Part shown: one piece after another, positions 11,881 to 61,020 of the stretch
How the letters are laid out: each line of letters starts with the position of its first letter
How positions within the stretch are numbered: position 1 is the first letter of the stretch
NCBI GenBank assembly: GCA_039619475.1
Contig: CM077115.1
Coordinates: 147,936,274-148,000,273 of the forward strand
From: Icerya purchasi
Taxonomy: Eukaryota; Arthropoda; Insecta; Hemiptera; Monophlebidae
Direction: 5' to 3'
Length of the DNA stretch: 64,000 nucleotides
Notes under the pieces: generated by a model
What the model was told of the DNA's origin: nothing
The model's input: only the letters and a program-made list of their open reading frames with translations
The model's database searches: none
Position numbers and translations under genes: made by a program

Positions 11881-13975
11881 CTAAACGGCACAAATCATAA
11901 TTTAAAATAAAACTGCACCGTACAGCACGTAGTTCATAATGTATCTTTCGATTAAATGTTTAAATAATTTAAAAGACATCTCTATATTTATGCTCTAGTA
12001 AGAAGTATCCGAAACCAAACTTAATAATTCAATTCTGTCAAAACACCATAAATGAAAACTGATTAAAACTAAAAATCAGGATGCATCACAAAAAAATTCT
12101 AACGTGATTTTGCTGCGCTTCATTTGAATTTATCATTTCTAGGCCGCAATTTAAACCAGAGAATATCCAAAAAATGAAAACAAACTAATCCTACTACATG
12201 ATGGGCCATGCAAATATAATTTTTAAATAACTGGTTTATTCCCAGTTCAAATCGTCCCGATTTTTTGATTACTAACACTGTATACTCAAATAATGTGAAA
12301 GCACCAGCAATAACCCAAATAAATTAAATAATATTAAAAAACCACCGACATGTTTCGGAGCAAAATTTCCATATTCATGGTGTGATTTTCGAATATTTAT
12401 TATTTAATATATTTGTATTATTACTGGTGCTTTCGCGTTATTTTAGTATGTAAAATAGCACAAAGATTATACGATACTAATATGAACCTACTAAAATTGC
12501 GCAAGATATTCCATGAATGTTTTTCCACTTCTATAATAACGAACGGAATCGAAGTGAAGGCAAATAAAATATCAGTAGTAGAAACCAAAACATTGCAAAT
12601 AAAATTTTTTAGTTTTTTGTAGTTATTTCATTCGCATTTTAAATATTTTACCGTTAATAATAAAGTTTATAACAGATTGATTTACTTCTTCACCATTATA
12701 AGTTTTAAAATTTATTTGACGTCTAATACTTACATTTCTAATCATACGCGCTGACTTCAAGGGGTTTACGGAGCTTAAGCCCCCCCGAATGTTTTACAAA
12801 GAGGGTTCAGGTTTCCCAATAAACTAAATTGCATAATAAAACATTTTTTATGCGTTCCGTTAAAATGTTAACTAAAATGTACTGGTAATAAATATAAATA
12901 TTACTCATCATAAAATAATAGTCGTACCGTTATAGGAAAAGTCCTTTAATCGAAAAATTAGAGACAAATTGTAAAAGAAGAATGGGATTCTTTTGTTACT
13001 GCTGATAAAATGTTTGCTGCCGGCGCACCATATCTTATACAAATAACAAAGAACTTCGTAATTTATTATCGAGTACAGTACATTCAAAAAAAGACATTCA
13101 TTTTTCGCTCCGAATGATTGTTTTTTTTTTTTTATTTATTTAACTATCGTTTGGCTACTTTTACTTTTTACCCCAGTTTTACAAGAAAATTCCCGACTTA
13201 TTTCCGGTTGGGTGACGACCAGGTGTATTATTATTACTTCAATTTTGGGAATTAGGCTCTTTAGTTTTCTTTTTTGAAATCTTCTGACGTACCGCTTTTA
13301 CATTTACATTCGCATCATAATGAACTATTTAAAATAAATGTCTTAGAAACGACAAAGTTTAATTCCGTTCGAAATTTATTTTAAACACAAAAGTTAAATT
13401 ACTTTCGCCGACTGATTCTGAATGCTATCTAGAAACAGCGTAATTGCTTCAGGCGTTAACTGATGCGGTTCATCTTCGGGAATATGATGGTGATGTGTTG
13501 ATGAATTTACAACTAAGAGAAAAGGTACCGGTAATTGCTTCATGGCTATCGAATTCGCTAAATTAGGTTCACCAGTCCAGCCGAATTGGAAATTTCTGGA
13601 AACGTTTTGAAAATAATTAACGATTTATATGATAATTTAAAAAAACAACTGTACATTTTTTTCCTTCATGGAAAAAACATCGGATCACGGATATTTCTTG
13701 TGGATTCATATACTTTGTACGAATCCTCTTCACAATCTAACCACAAAGTATTCCTATAATTCAAATTGTTAATTTCCATACAGTATTTATTTTTTTCCAT
13801 AAATAAAAAAATGTAAACTTATTCGAGCTACGCCAATGAATTTATTGCATCATTTGGGTACTATTTTTTTTTTTTTTTTTTTTTTACTATGCAACTTACT
13901 AACTTATTGCACCATTTTATTTCAATTGTTGAGCCAATTTACTAATTTACCAAATTCTGTAGCGTTGTTTTTCTT

Positions 13976-14006
<31 letters not shown>

Positions 14007-17000
14007 GTACAAAGAATATGACCGCAAATTTTTTACATTAAAACAGAAAGCCTGTCTGTTATTTTCAAATTCAAATGAAGTACACTAATGTATCACGATT
14101 TAGATTCAAACAAGTAGTTAAATAGTGTATCGTATTTCTATGGCTATGCGTGCGAAAAGAAATATCGATATAAATGACGTAGGCAAGACGTAAAGCATGT
14201 TAGCTTGACAATTGTATCCAAAATAGAAGAAAGAAGATAAGGCGGGAACATCACGAAACACATTCACGACAAAAAATTATTTTTGGATTAAAAATTACGC
14301 AGAAGCCAAATATCTAATCCCAATAATAGATTGTCGCGGAGATTTATTACAGGATTAAATTAGTCGAACAACAGAATAGCACAGATAATTAAATATTATT
14401 TAAAAAATTGCGTTTATCTGTTTACTTATTATTTTCTCCTTTAAGCGAAATACTATCAAAACGATCATTATTTAGATTATAAGGCTTTCTGCAGTCCGTA
14501 AAGGATTCAAGTTAATTTTTATATTTCAATTTTTTTCAGACAGCTCGAAAAGGGAAAGGTTTAGATTTTTTATTGTATTTTTATTGTAATAGTCATTATA
14601 TCGCACAAATTGCTGCTGGTGTACACATAAAAACTGATATTTAGAACTTTCTCCAGCAAGTGTTAAACATGTACAGTTCTGTCAAAGATTTCAGTTAAAT
14701 AAGCGTTCTTTTCTTATTAAAACGTATATTTAATATTATAGGTAAAAACGTTTATAGTATTAAGGACACTCGTTACGATAATATCTATTCCAACAATAAT
14801 TGCTTGCTTTTTCACTGAAATAGTTTTTGTCTATTTTATTACATAAAAACAGCACTAAAATATGTTAATAATTATAATTAGAATGGAGGTCAAGGGGGAA
14901 TGAAGTTCCCCAAACACAAACGAATGTTTTTACATATTTCAAAAAATAAAATATAATGTATCTGTGTTAACACTGACCTGTGAAACCTGTCTCTATACGT
15001 TTTAATAACTGATTCAACCATGTCTCGAAACCTGTAAATATACAACAATAATAATAACAATACTTAAAAAAGGAATATTATATAGTCTAATAATTTCATT
15101 GCAAAATTTATTTAATCTGTAAATCATTTTATACGAAATTCAAAAAAATGAATAAATATTTTAATGGAGAAAAAAGCGGGCTGGTGTAAGACAGAAAATT
15201 AAAAGATGGAGAAAAAAGAGAAAAGATTAGAAATTGATAATACTTTAATCCTACGCTGATAGGTTACACTATCTATCCGTACAACGCTAGCGGCAATAAT
15301 TTTGGAGCATCCCGTGTACGAAACGTAGATCTAAATAATAGTGAAAAAAAACGTTCCACTATTTCGTAATAATCCGGCTAATAATCAAGATATAACGTGA
15401 ACTAAAAATTAGCCGTTTTTGTCATCAAGAGTTTATTTTAAATAATAAAATAGGAAAAAAGAAAACTTTATTCTGCTAAGAGCGCTTAAGAAATGAAATA
15501 ATTTAACCGCATCTAAATTGTTTCCATGTCGTCGCGATAGTCTAGTTGCTAGAGCGCTTGACTTCCGACATGGAGGTTACGGGTTTGATCCCGAACGACG
15601 ACGAACTTATTACAAGAATTAAATAAATAAATAATCGCTAATAATCACGTGGAAGGCAGTGGCATCCCACCACGTACACCATCATATGCGCGCTAGGTCA
15701 GTACACAGCAGACACACACGACGGGCTGCATTTGTAGCGCGATAACAAACGACTGCAATCAGTTCCGAGTGTAATCTTGCGCGTATACACTAGCGTTACA
15801 CATTAGCAATTGCCAAGAACGCTACCTGTTCTGTACAGCTAGATTGTACAGATAGGTAGTCTCGACGCTCGTAATCGAGCTAATGAACGAATAGAATAGA
15901 ATAAAATAGAAATTGTTTCCATTTTTTTCAATATTAATGTCTAAAAAAAATTTAACTATTAAAAAATAATTTTCATTTATTTATTTATTTTTTTGCTTAG
16001 ACAAGAAAATTCATATGATCAGTTTATACGGCTTACGTAAAAATTAAAACGAAACTTACTCTAACATATGATCCGGTACTTGCTGAATCTTGTTTTCTTC
16101 GACGACAACCAAAACAAGGAATTTGTTACTCTCCAAAATTATGTTCATATTCATATAAGTTACTTTTAAAAACGTAGGGAAACGTTCTGCATTTACCCAC
16201 TGTGATAGGCTGATATTTAGATCTCCGTCCCATTCATTTTCTAAAACATTTCACAAATACGTAATAGCGTAAAATTTACTATTTATTTTAAAAGAAATAG
16301 AATTATAAAAAACAAATTAAAATTTTTTTTCATTTTTAAGGTGTTTTTTGGTTTATCACAAAAAAAAAAAACAATTAAAAAAATAAGCGCTTGAAATGGA
16401 ATGAAATTTTTAACATAATGAATCCAAATTTTTTATTGCAACAATTCCATTGAACGAGAATTTCTTTCATAATAATTTTTATAAACGCAAAAACATTTAG
16501 ACTAAAATATGTAAATATAATAAAGTCTTATTTTAGTCCAAAATACAAATTAATTTACCATTAAAAGAATAATGCTGGTTTTCTTTTCTGACGAATACAG
16601 TAGATGGTTTCACTTCTTTAAAATACTGAAAACAAATATTTTAAATATATATTACTGATTGATTCTGTTAAAATAGCAGAGTTTTGTATTAATGTAAAAT
16701 ACACTTGTATTTGGTTAAAATTATCTTGGTAACAATTTACAAACATTAATGTAACCTTAAAACTTTCTAAAGCAACATTCAAGATTTTTCTGAATTTAAT
16801 TTAAAAATTCAGTGGCAAAATAAAATAAATATTAGTAAATTCGCTAAAAAATCGACACGCATGATTTTTTAAATTTTAGAATAAGCATACAATTTTTTAG
16901 CTCCTAAAACCTAGTTGACATAAAAATTATACATTTATAAAAAGAAAATGTAAAGTAAAATGATTAATTTTAAAATTCATCTCGATCACTGCTAATGCAC

Positions 17001-20000
17001 GCTGAAAGAAATTTTACCGAAATTACTTTTGTATAATTGATTTAATTTTAACAAACATTCCCTTCTCTTAATTGACCAATTTCCACGAACTTTTACTATT
17101 ATTATTACTGCGGTATACTAATGTAATAATTTTTTTACATTTTCAGCAATCAGTACAAATGTACTTAAACTATCTCACAAGTTCATGTTAATTTGTTTAA
17201 CATAGAAAAGACAAAATGTAGCAAATGATAAAAACACTGCATAGTAAAATGCAGTAAATGTTAGTAGGTTTTATTTCACTGATAACTATCCATAATGAAA
17301 TTTAAAAAAATCGATTTTTAGTAAAATATACTATTTATAAATCTTAAATTTATTAAGAAGGATGTAATTTAGTAATACAACATATTTTTATAAACAATTA
17401 AAAATAATGATTAACGAAAAGAATTTTGGAATCTTAACTTGCATTTTTCTTTTTATACAAACAACATTCTGCAACAGTTTCAGGATGAATTGTTTTGACC
17501 AAACTAATGTTCGATATATAACAACCGAAAATGAAAGCCTGTGACTAATTCTCTACACTGCTATCAAAAATGATATTTTCTTATTTAGTAGTTTATAATA
17601 TGGAAATACGTGGAAGGCAATGGCAAACCACCACGTTCAACATCATATGCGCGCTAAGTCAGTACACAGCAGACCCACACAGGACTGCACTGGTAGCGCG
17701 ATAACAAGCGGCTACTATCAGTTCTCAATGTAGTCTTGCGTGTGTACACCTGCGTTGCATATAACAATTGCCTAGTACACTACCTATGTCTGTACTGCTG
17801 GGATGTACAAATAGGTAGTCGCCGACGCTCAGAAGCTGAGTATGGCACTATAAAAATATGGAAATAAACTGCACAAACAGATATAAAATTCCCGAAAAAT
17901 TAGTAGTTATTTTAAAAAAAGTCGAATAAACAGATATAAACAAGCAATATTGGAAATATATCTTTTTTTGCTTTCCAATTTGAAAGTTTTTTTTCATAAT
18001 AAACTACTTACCAATTTCTATGATGTTTGAAAGTTTAGAGAAATGTTTCATTTCGAGTTTATAAAATATAATACGCAATTATCGATACAATAAAAAAAGT
18101 ACTAGTTCGTTCAACTTATTTTTGTATCAAGCTTCAATTACCTCTTTTCAGATACTAAATTTTGTAACTAAAATATTAATATAAAAAAGTATAGAAAATT
18201 GCAAATTATCAGCCCTTACAAAAATATAGTATTTTTATATTATCACTAAAAGTAATTCTAATTTAAACAGTACAGTAATAACTGGAACATTTGTACAACA
18301 CATTATGGATAATTATCGGCAGTTTTTAAACGTTTTTCTTTCTTTGTGGCAAATAAATTTGCTAAAGACTAGTAATAAAAAATATAGCAGTAAATTAAAA
18401 ATTTAAAGAGAATAAAATATGCTGTACTTTCTCTGCAATTGCCGAAGGAGCATAAAAGAAGTATGAAAACGGCTGATATTTAACTGCAGCATACTCGTAC
18501 GCGTCCTGCGAATTAAAAAGAAACAATATTTGCAATCAAAAAATATAAAAATACCATTATAATTTCTCAAGAAAGTAAAAAAAGGTAATAATTATCATAC
18601 AACGCAAATTGTATAATTTACTTTAACAATTCAAATAGTGCGTATGTGCTGAACAAGATTATAAACTATTACATAAATCTTCAGAGATTACCAATCTTTC
18701 AACAAATTTCATTTAATTGCCCTTCTTTCTTATACATTACGTATATTTTTTAAGATAACTGATCAAAACTTATATAATGAAATAATTACGTAAGAACGTA
18801 TTATGTTGGTGCAGCATTTTTGAAAATAGCCACATGTAATAAAATTTAATAAACAACAGCGTTTTTCTTGAAAAATAAATGTTTGTCACATAATAAAATA
18901 AAATGAAAATGATTTTATAAAACCTAATAAAGGTCGTTAAAAATTTAATTTAAATGTAGATTTTAACTAATAAACTGAGGACGGATTTAAAGAATACCAA
19001 GAGCGCACATAGCACGCAGATGCGAGACAAGTAACTGTAATTTTACAACAGTATAAAGTATAAAATATCTTTACCCATAAACGTCCAGAAGTTTCACCAA
19101 CGTAAACAAAAAATATCAGATCGTCGTCTTTAATGTTTTTGTCGCTATCTTCTCTTAGGTGTTTAACAGGTGGAGATGCAACACGTAAAGCAAAATGTAC
19201 GATTTCATTTCTAGTTCTCTCTCCTTTAAACGTAAAAATTGCTTCGTCGGCTTTTATACTGAAATAAATTCAAGAAATTACAAAATTTTAAAATTGTATT
19301 TTAAAAATTCAAACTTAGCTTAAAAAAAACTTAACAATTGATTGCGTAAATAAAAATTTTTAAGAAAAAAATGATTAAATCACCTATCAAATAAATAAAC
19401 TAGAAACCCGGTTTTTATATATTTCGAAAACAGCTCTTAAACAAATTTAATATTGATTTGAAGAGTCTAAAGAGTAATTCATAGAGAAATCTAAAGCTGA
19501 GTTGCAGTAGTAATTGAGTTATGAAAAAAAAAAAAAACAAAAAAAACTGAAGAATAATAAACTATGGAAGAAATTGTTACAAAAAATAAAGATGTTTTCT
19601 TAAAAGACAATATTTATTGCTGTCAGAAAATAACATATATATACTGAAGTCGCTTAATGGAAGTTTAATTTAATTTTTTCTTCTGACAGAATTTTTTTTC
19701 ACTAAAAAACTTTATTTATCTTTAATACTCAACTATTCAAATTTAATATATTACTAAAATGTTGCCAGCATTTTAGCGCTGTAAAATTTGAACCACCAAT
19801 GCTCAGCCGTTTTTGAAAAAAATCATTTAAATTTTAGAAAACATTACATGCAATTAAATGGTTACGAATAATGCAGTATTTATTACACGTTAAATATTAC
19901 AAAAGCACATTTTCAAAATCAATTTCTGCGGCATAGTTTGTAACATATAGTTTTTCAAATAGCATATGACCGTGAGGTCTGAGTTCTATCCCATTTTGCT

Positions 20001-23000
20001 ATGAATTTTTTTTTCAACAATAATATTTTTATTGTAAATTTTGAGCTAAACATTGTTTTAACGAATCGTTTTACGATATTGAATTTTAAGTACTCGAAGC
20101 GCTTAGAGAAACCTCAGAATTTATTTTCAAATTTATTTATTTAATATATTTTTTTATTTGAAGCAATTTTTTTTATTAATTATAATTATACGAGAACTGT
20201 TCAAAAAGTAATGATAATAGTGACCCTGACGGGAAATGAATTACAAAGGGTAGCAACGCTGCATATCATTGTGCAGCCTATTCTTTTAGTCATCTATAAT
20301 GGCTAGTTTCAAGTCGATCGCCGCAGTGAGTGCACGTTCGCGTAACACGTGTTAAATATTCGCTTACCATGTCCAGCACAGATAAAAGGTTAGCGTAACG
20401 TTGTAACGTAAAATTTTTAGTAAAATTCGGGAAGAATCGAAAGGACGCGTATGAATTAACTACGGTGTATGGTGAAAATATTATGAACCAGGTGACTTTT
20501 TGTAAGTGGTATAAAGTATTCGAGGAGGGTAGAGAGAATATTGCTGACGAACGGCGCGTGGGTCACCCGTCAATGTTTTGCACCAAGGTTTTAAAGAATA
20601 CAGCTGCCGTTAGGAAGCTCGCCGCATGTCTAAACATATTAGTTGGTAGCACATTTTAAATTTTGCACGATAATTTGGCCATGCGACGTATGTCTTGCAG
20701 ATAGGTGCCACGCCTGCTCACACCGAAGCAAATGCAGCATCGTGTCTGCGTGTGTCATGACTGTTATCGCGGTTTGGTGGGGAAGCAAGCGAACGAAAAA
20801 ATGAATCGAATCATAACCGTAGATGAATCTGGGATGTATCATTACGATCCGAACTGAAACGACAAAGTTCTCAACGGAAGAGGGCGCTATTGCCATCTCT
20901 GAAAAAAAATCAAAGATGAGTTGTAGCGCTAGTAAGGTTATGATGATAATCTTCTTCGATTCGGAAGGTTTTTTAACCAACATAATGTCCCTCAACGCCA
21001 GTCGGTCATGGCAGATTATTACAAATCGGTTTTGATTCCGTTGTTTCATTTTAAGAAAAAACGGCCGCACAGGAGCATTAACGAAATTTTACTGCATCGC
21101 GGCTAAACGTGAATTCACGTCGCTCAAACTGTAGTGGATTTCCTTACTTTGAAAAAGAGCATGCAGATTTGGAAGACTGAACTTAAAAATGAATGAAACG
21201 TTTTATTTTGTATAATTAACTTTCACAAGAACAATAAACGCAAATACATATAATATAAATTCAAAATAAAGAAATAAAATACGTGTTTTAAAATTATTAT
21301 TATTACAAAAAAATGCATAATAAATTAAAGTATTTTTTTAAAACAAGTATATATTTTTGTGATTTCTAGTAATTATATATTTTTAAGTATGTAACTTTAC
21401 ACGCGATTACAATAATATTTTAATGTTATACAAACTTTCACATTAATATAGTAAAATTAGAGAAATGGAAAATAGGATCATTTGCATCCTCAGTATTAAG
21501 ACCTGGCAAAAGGTAAAATACTAAAAAAAGAAAAAAAGCTGAGGTGAAGAACATACATTTCATAAAATAATAGGTTCTTTGTGAAGTTTCTTGTATTATT
21601 TTAATATGATAATCAAAGAAGTCGTCAGTAGCTTGCAATTTAAATTCTATTTGATGTAGAATTATCATAATTTATCTTTAAATTACGTTAATAAAGTATA
21701 TTAGAACTACTATTTTAAAAATTGTACATTCATACTTTCAAGGTAATATTATTTTTATTACCGTTCTATATATTAGAATAAAAAGATCTAAATATTAAAA
21801 TACTACATCAAATTATATCGCTGAATGGGACGGAATTACAATAATATTATATATACATATATCTGTATGTGTAAAAATTTATGAGAAAAAAACATTTGTT
21901 CTCTCAAAATCAATAGCTAAGAACTAGCGCAATATAAAATTTAATTATTTATCTCTAGAACTCTTCAGAGTAATGGAACCTAAGATTGAAACTACTGAAA
22001 ATCATCAATGAAGAATTGTATTTATATATAATTCATAACATATATTAAAAATAATACATATTTCACCAATTTAAAAGAAAATAGTGACATTATTAAAAAA
22101 ATATATATATATATATATCATTTATGAAGCGGAATGCGGTAAATTTAAACAGAAATACGTACAACATTACCGTCGGATAACCGTTAACACCAAAATGCCG
22201 GCATGCTTTAGAAAAAGTTGTACAATCGATCCGGCATACACGAATTCCGGTATCGTGAAGTGTTTGTTGAACGTGCGACCATATTGGATCTAAACGTTTA
22301 CAGTATACACACCAAGGAGCATAAAACTATACAACGTTAAATGTTAATAATTAATAATAGAATGTTTCGTTTTAATCGAAATACATTAAAACTGATATGT
22401 TGAAATTTCAAATATGCACAATCTTCTATTCTTATAATACTACTATTTTTAGTAATATTTAATTACAAAATTACAAATTTATTCAAAACTGATCGAAGTA
22501 TAGATTTTTAATACAGTTAAACCGATACAATTACTTACCATAACAAGCCAATAGCCATCTTTTTTGTAATCAATAAATCTAAATCAAATTTTTAAACATC
22601 GGGAATTAATTTAAATGTGAAATAATTCGTGTAACCTTAATATTACATTAGCATTTTTAAAAACCTACAAAAGCTGTTATGAAGCATTCGTTATAGTTAA
22701 ATTTTTATCTTTTGGAAGTACTCGAAACTAAAAGTGATAAATAACAAAGTAAAATTACGGTATTATTAGGACAAAAACTATAGACGAGGCAACAACCACA
22801 TCGAATAACGTAAAACACAAGTAAAATAGAAGGTAAAGACACTACATTATAAAAGTAACTTATAAGTAAATGTTCAATATATTACTAAATTTGATACATA
22901 ATTAAAACCACTAAATCTACATATTTATTCACAAATACCGTAACATGTTTAGAAACTTCATGATATTACTTAAAAAGCGGATTAAATATAAGTTTCCCTT

Positions 23001-23508
23001 CTATTTTATCGAATCATGTAATAGGACAAGGGAGAATTAAGTGAATTTAAATGTGATCAAAGTAATATTTTAAGGTACAATTAAATACTGCACCGTGTTT
23101 AATGTTCGTCTCATATTTAGTACACTGCAAATGTATTTGAATTTTAACAATTCCACATATCAGTTCTTCAAAAAAACTAATGCTAAATAAAACTTACTTA
23201 TTGTTTAGCTCAATTATTCTGGTATTCATGTTTCCCGTAACACTTGAAATAATACCTGCACATAAGTAATTTATACATTACTTTCTAATATACTGATTGT
23301 AAATTAATAGAATAGTTTACACTAAAAACTGTTCTATATGAAATATTATCGAAAAAAAACGTTAACTTTCATTTATTTATTTTATATTTCGTACTTCGCT
23401 CTTTTAATATTTATTTCTAATACTGTTATAAATAATTAAGGTAATTACTATACCTATAAAATATACCAAGCTAACACCAATCAAAAATGTTGAAATTTTA
23501 ATCTTCAT
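11665..23508 (-). CDS. TMX3: Thioredoxin-related transmembrane protein 3, whole gene (11 coding exons)
   Basis: This is an ER membrane protein disulfide isomerase with a lumenal thioredoxin domain. Exons in transcript order are 23508-23454, 23255-23198, 22578-22539, 22326-22163, 19258-19075, 18505-18428, 16625-16559, 16240-16060, 15031-14978, 13595-13403 and 11880-11665. They sum to 1290 nt, or 429 residues plus stop (human 454), and all phases match. The protein has a signal peptide (about residues 1-20), active site APWCVYCK (C57, C60), cis-proline loop VNGYPT, a second thioredoxin-like region with FFVYVGETSG, FHRNFQFGWTGEPN, and a membrane span VLTTLIFGLPCGFLSLICYS before an acidic cytosolic tail. 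The layout matches human TMX3 and, from memory, Drosophila CG5027. Two oddities: the active-site dipeptide is VY instead of the usual GH, and the tail lacks the KKxx retrieval signal. None of the exons except the last appears as a notable open frame on its own. Confidence 0.95.
11881..13402 (-). other. TMX3 intron 10
   Basis: No further gene. It is AT-rich, with one C-rich patch (12775-12790) and a poly-T run. Confidence 0.7.
13403..13595 (-). CDS. TMX3: TMX3 exon 10
   Basis: 193 nt between TTTCCAG and GTAATT. It encodes NFQFGWTGEPNLANSIAMKQ, then LPVPFLLVVNSSTHHHHIPE and LTPEAITLFLDSIQNQSAK, the last lumenal domain before the membrane anchor. Confidence 0.94.
13596..14977 (-). other. TMX3 intron 9
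   Basis: Contains two long poly-T runs (13863-13884 and 13980-14006), either of which could be a decayed retroposon tail. Nothing else is recognised. Confidence 0.7.
14978..15031 (-). CDS. TMX3: TMX3 exon 9 (54-nt micro-exon)
   Basis: Between TTTACAG and GTCAGT the exon encodes FRDMVESVIKTYRDRFH. It joins exon 10 to make YRDRFHRNFQFG, which is nearly identical to the family block YRDLFHRDFQFG. Confidence 0.93.
15529..15900 (+). mobile_element. tRNA-derived SINE, copy 2 (TMX3 intron 8)
   Basis: A full-length copy with head TCGTCGCGATAGTCTAGTTG (D-arm/A-box-like), B box GGTTTGATCCC at about 15580-15590, the shared body, and a GAATAG-repeat tail near 15890. It is antisense to TMX3 between exons 9 and 8. 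Confidence 0.88.
16060..16240 (-). CDS. TMX3: TMX3 exon 8
   Basis: 181 nt between GTTTTAG and GTAAGT. It encodes NEWDGDLNISLSQWVNAERF then FLVLVVVEENKIQQ, the second thioredoxin-like fold with the conserved W-[IV]-N-x-E-R-F block. Confidence 0.94.
16559..16625 (-). CDS. TMX3: TMX3 exon 7
   Basis: 67 nt between TTTTCAG and GTAAAT. It encodes YFKEVKPSTVFVRKENQHYS plus FN, the strand equivalent to LKEMPAVLVFKDETYFVY. Confidence 0.92.
16626..18427 (-). other. TMX3 intron 7
   Basis: AT-rich intron that carries SINE copy 3 at 17609-17850. No other feature is seen. Confidence 0.7.
17609..17850 (+). mobile_element. tRNA-derived SINE, copy 3, 5'-truncated (TMX3 intron 7)
   Basis: It starts at ACGTGGAAGGCAATGGC, so it lacks the tRNA head, and follows the same body (CATCATATGCGCGCTAAGTC, GTAGCGCGATAACAAGCGGC, ATAGGTAGTCGCCGACGCTC). 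The 5' truncation fits target-primed reverse transcription. Confidence 0.85.
18428..18505 (-). CDS. TMX3: TMX3 exon 6
   Basis: 78 nt, phase 0 at both ends, between TTCGCAG and GTACAG. It encodes DAYEYAAVKYQPFSYFFYA then PSAIAEK, matching the IDAASE...YTYFFSAS strand of human TMX3. Because it is symmetric, skipping it would keep the frame. Confidence 0.92.
19075..19258 (-). CDS. TMX3: TMX3 exon 5
   Basis: Acceptor TTTCAG, donor GTAAAG. The exon encodes IKADEAIFTFKGERTRNEIV and later DLIFFVYVGETSGRLW. It finishes the first thioredoxin fold (the YRGPRT-like turn) and opens the second domain. Confidence 0.93.
19259..22162 (-). other. TMX3 intron 4
   Basis: Carries the mariner relic at about 20195-21200 on the plus strand. 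A minus frame at 21438-21668 encodes a hydrophobic segment but matches no TMX3 part and has no family motif. A (TA)n run lies at 22101-22118. Confidence 0.6.
20195..21200 (+). mobile_element. Dead mariner transposon, 3' end missing
   Basis: The left end ACGAGAACTGTTCAAAAAGT follows a TA. The body translates in broken frames to a mariner transposase: GENIMNQVTFCKWYKVFEEG, then ERRVGHPS, then TVDES followed by HYDP (the first and second catalytic regions), and SINEILLHRG near the end. Several stops and frameshifts occur, for example after LVGSTF at 20657. I could not find a matching right inverted repeat. It is inserted in TMX3 intron 4, opposite to the gene. Confidence 0.85.
22163..22326 (-). 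CDS. TMX3: TMX3 exon 4 (thioredoxin active site)
   Basis: The exon encodes FYAPWCVYCKRLDPIWSHV through FGVNGYPTVM. C57 and C60 form the redox pair, and the Tyr-Pro-Thr loop faces them. The donor is GTACGT at 22162; an alternative cut three bases later would break the phase with exon 5. Confidence 0.95.
22539..22578 (-). CDS. TMX3: TMX3 exon 3 (40-nt micro-exon)
   Basis: Acceptor TTTAG and donor GTAAGT flank 40 nt that encode FIDYKKDGYWLVM, the strand leading straight into FYAPWC of exon 4. Its position and phase leave no other reasonable reading. Confidence 0.9.
23198..23255 (-). CDS. TMX3: TMX3 exon 2
   Basis: A 58-nt exon between acceptor TGTGCAG and donor GTAAGT finishes the signal peptide and encodes MNTRIIELNNK. 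This is equivalent to the VLELDD...F strand at the start of thioredoxin domains of this family. Confidence 0.88.
23454..23508 (-). CDS. TMX3: TMX3 exon 1 (signal peptide)
   Basis: The exon encodes MKIKISTFLIGVSLVYFI plus one base before donor GTATAG. It is a short basic start followed by a hydrophobic core, a typical ER signal peptide. The start is the only ATG that gives this signal in phase with exon 2. Confidence 0.88.
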
Positions 23509-24014
23509 TATTCTATTAAAGTGAACAAAATAAAATGAAAAAAATTAATAGGGGCAAACTAGAAGTGCCGTGACAATAAAAACATTGTATACAGATTTAT
23601 AAAAAACGCATATACAATTTGAATTTTTTGTTTAATTTTAATTTTATTGACTTATTCGGTATACTGTTTCAATTTTTTGGTGCATATTATCAAACCATTC
23701 TTTCAGATTCTGTCGCTTAACCTTTCATTTTTAATTACTGTTAAATTTAATGTGAACAAAATACGAAATTTTCACAGCATTTCTTCACATTTACGGTAAT
23801 ATTTTAATTTAATTTTATTAATTTTTTTTTGTATTTTATATGTTATTTTTTCACCTTTTGAATTCGCACCAAAATGTTTCTTTACCGTTACCTGTTATTT
23901 TTATCGGCGTCGGTCAAAGCCAAAAAAATTGATTATACAATTTTGTAGTTGATTCAATTTGAAATAATGAATACCAGCCTGTAAGTAGTGTAATTGTAAG
24001 TAATCGTATTAAAT
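23509..24014. promoter_or_regulatory. Divergent promoter region between TMX3 and POLR1A
   Basis: The start codons of TMX3 (minus, 23508) and POLR1A (plus, 24015) are 506 bp apart and point away from each other. No repeat, other frame or obvious insulator lies between them. The sequence is AT-rich with T runs. No convincing TATA box or transcription start could be fixed by eye. Head-to-head spacing below 1 kb is typical of bidirectional housekeeping promoters, so a shared promoter is an inference from layout. Confidence 0.6.
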
Positions 24015-60538
<36,524 letters not shown>

Positions 60539-61020
60539 ACGCTCTCGTAATCAGTGAAATTTTGCTATCCGAATTAATGTGATAAAAATTACAATTCCGA
60601 ACGTAAATTTAAAAATAAGTTACTTTCGTTAAATGTTTACCATTAATTTTATCTTAGAATTAGCTAATTAATTTTTATTGAAAGTTTTTTCTTTCGTTTT
60701 TTTTTTATAAAAGGTATTCTGTGTACTTGGAACTCCCCATAGTTTTTATTTGTTAAAAAAAAAATTAAAAATATACCATATGTGCATTATTGATGAGCAG
60801 TGTTTCAACATAAAATATAATACCCGGTTGAAAAGTGAAAAAATCGTCAGAGGAGTCGATTTTTAAAAAATTATGAAACTACATGGTAAGGAACGCGATA
60901 AAGAATAAAATTAACCACACGAAATGCGTGAAAAAATACGAAAAATCTACTAAAATTTGTTCCATATTCTATATAAGCTTGTTTCAGAAGAAAATAAATT
61001 TGGATCAGAACACATTTAAT
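60539..61020 (+). other. POLR1A 3' flank and probable 3' UTR
   Basis: AT-rich. An ATTAAA near 60765 is a possible poly-A signal. No other feature is seen. Confidence 0.5.

Noticed and set aside
15529..15605. tRNA gene with intact-looking T-arm
   Set aside because: The D-arm is altered, the acceptor stem does not close cleanly, and the unit continues into a body shared with two other copies. It is the head of a SINE, not a functional tRNA gene.
21438..21668. Minus-strand frame with a hydrophobic stretch inside TMX3 intron 4
   Set aside because: It has no match to any TMX3 segment, and the exons on both sides join in phase without it. Hydrophobic AT-rich frames are common by chance here.
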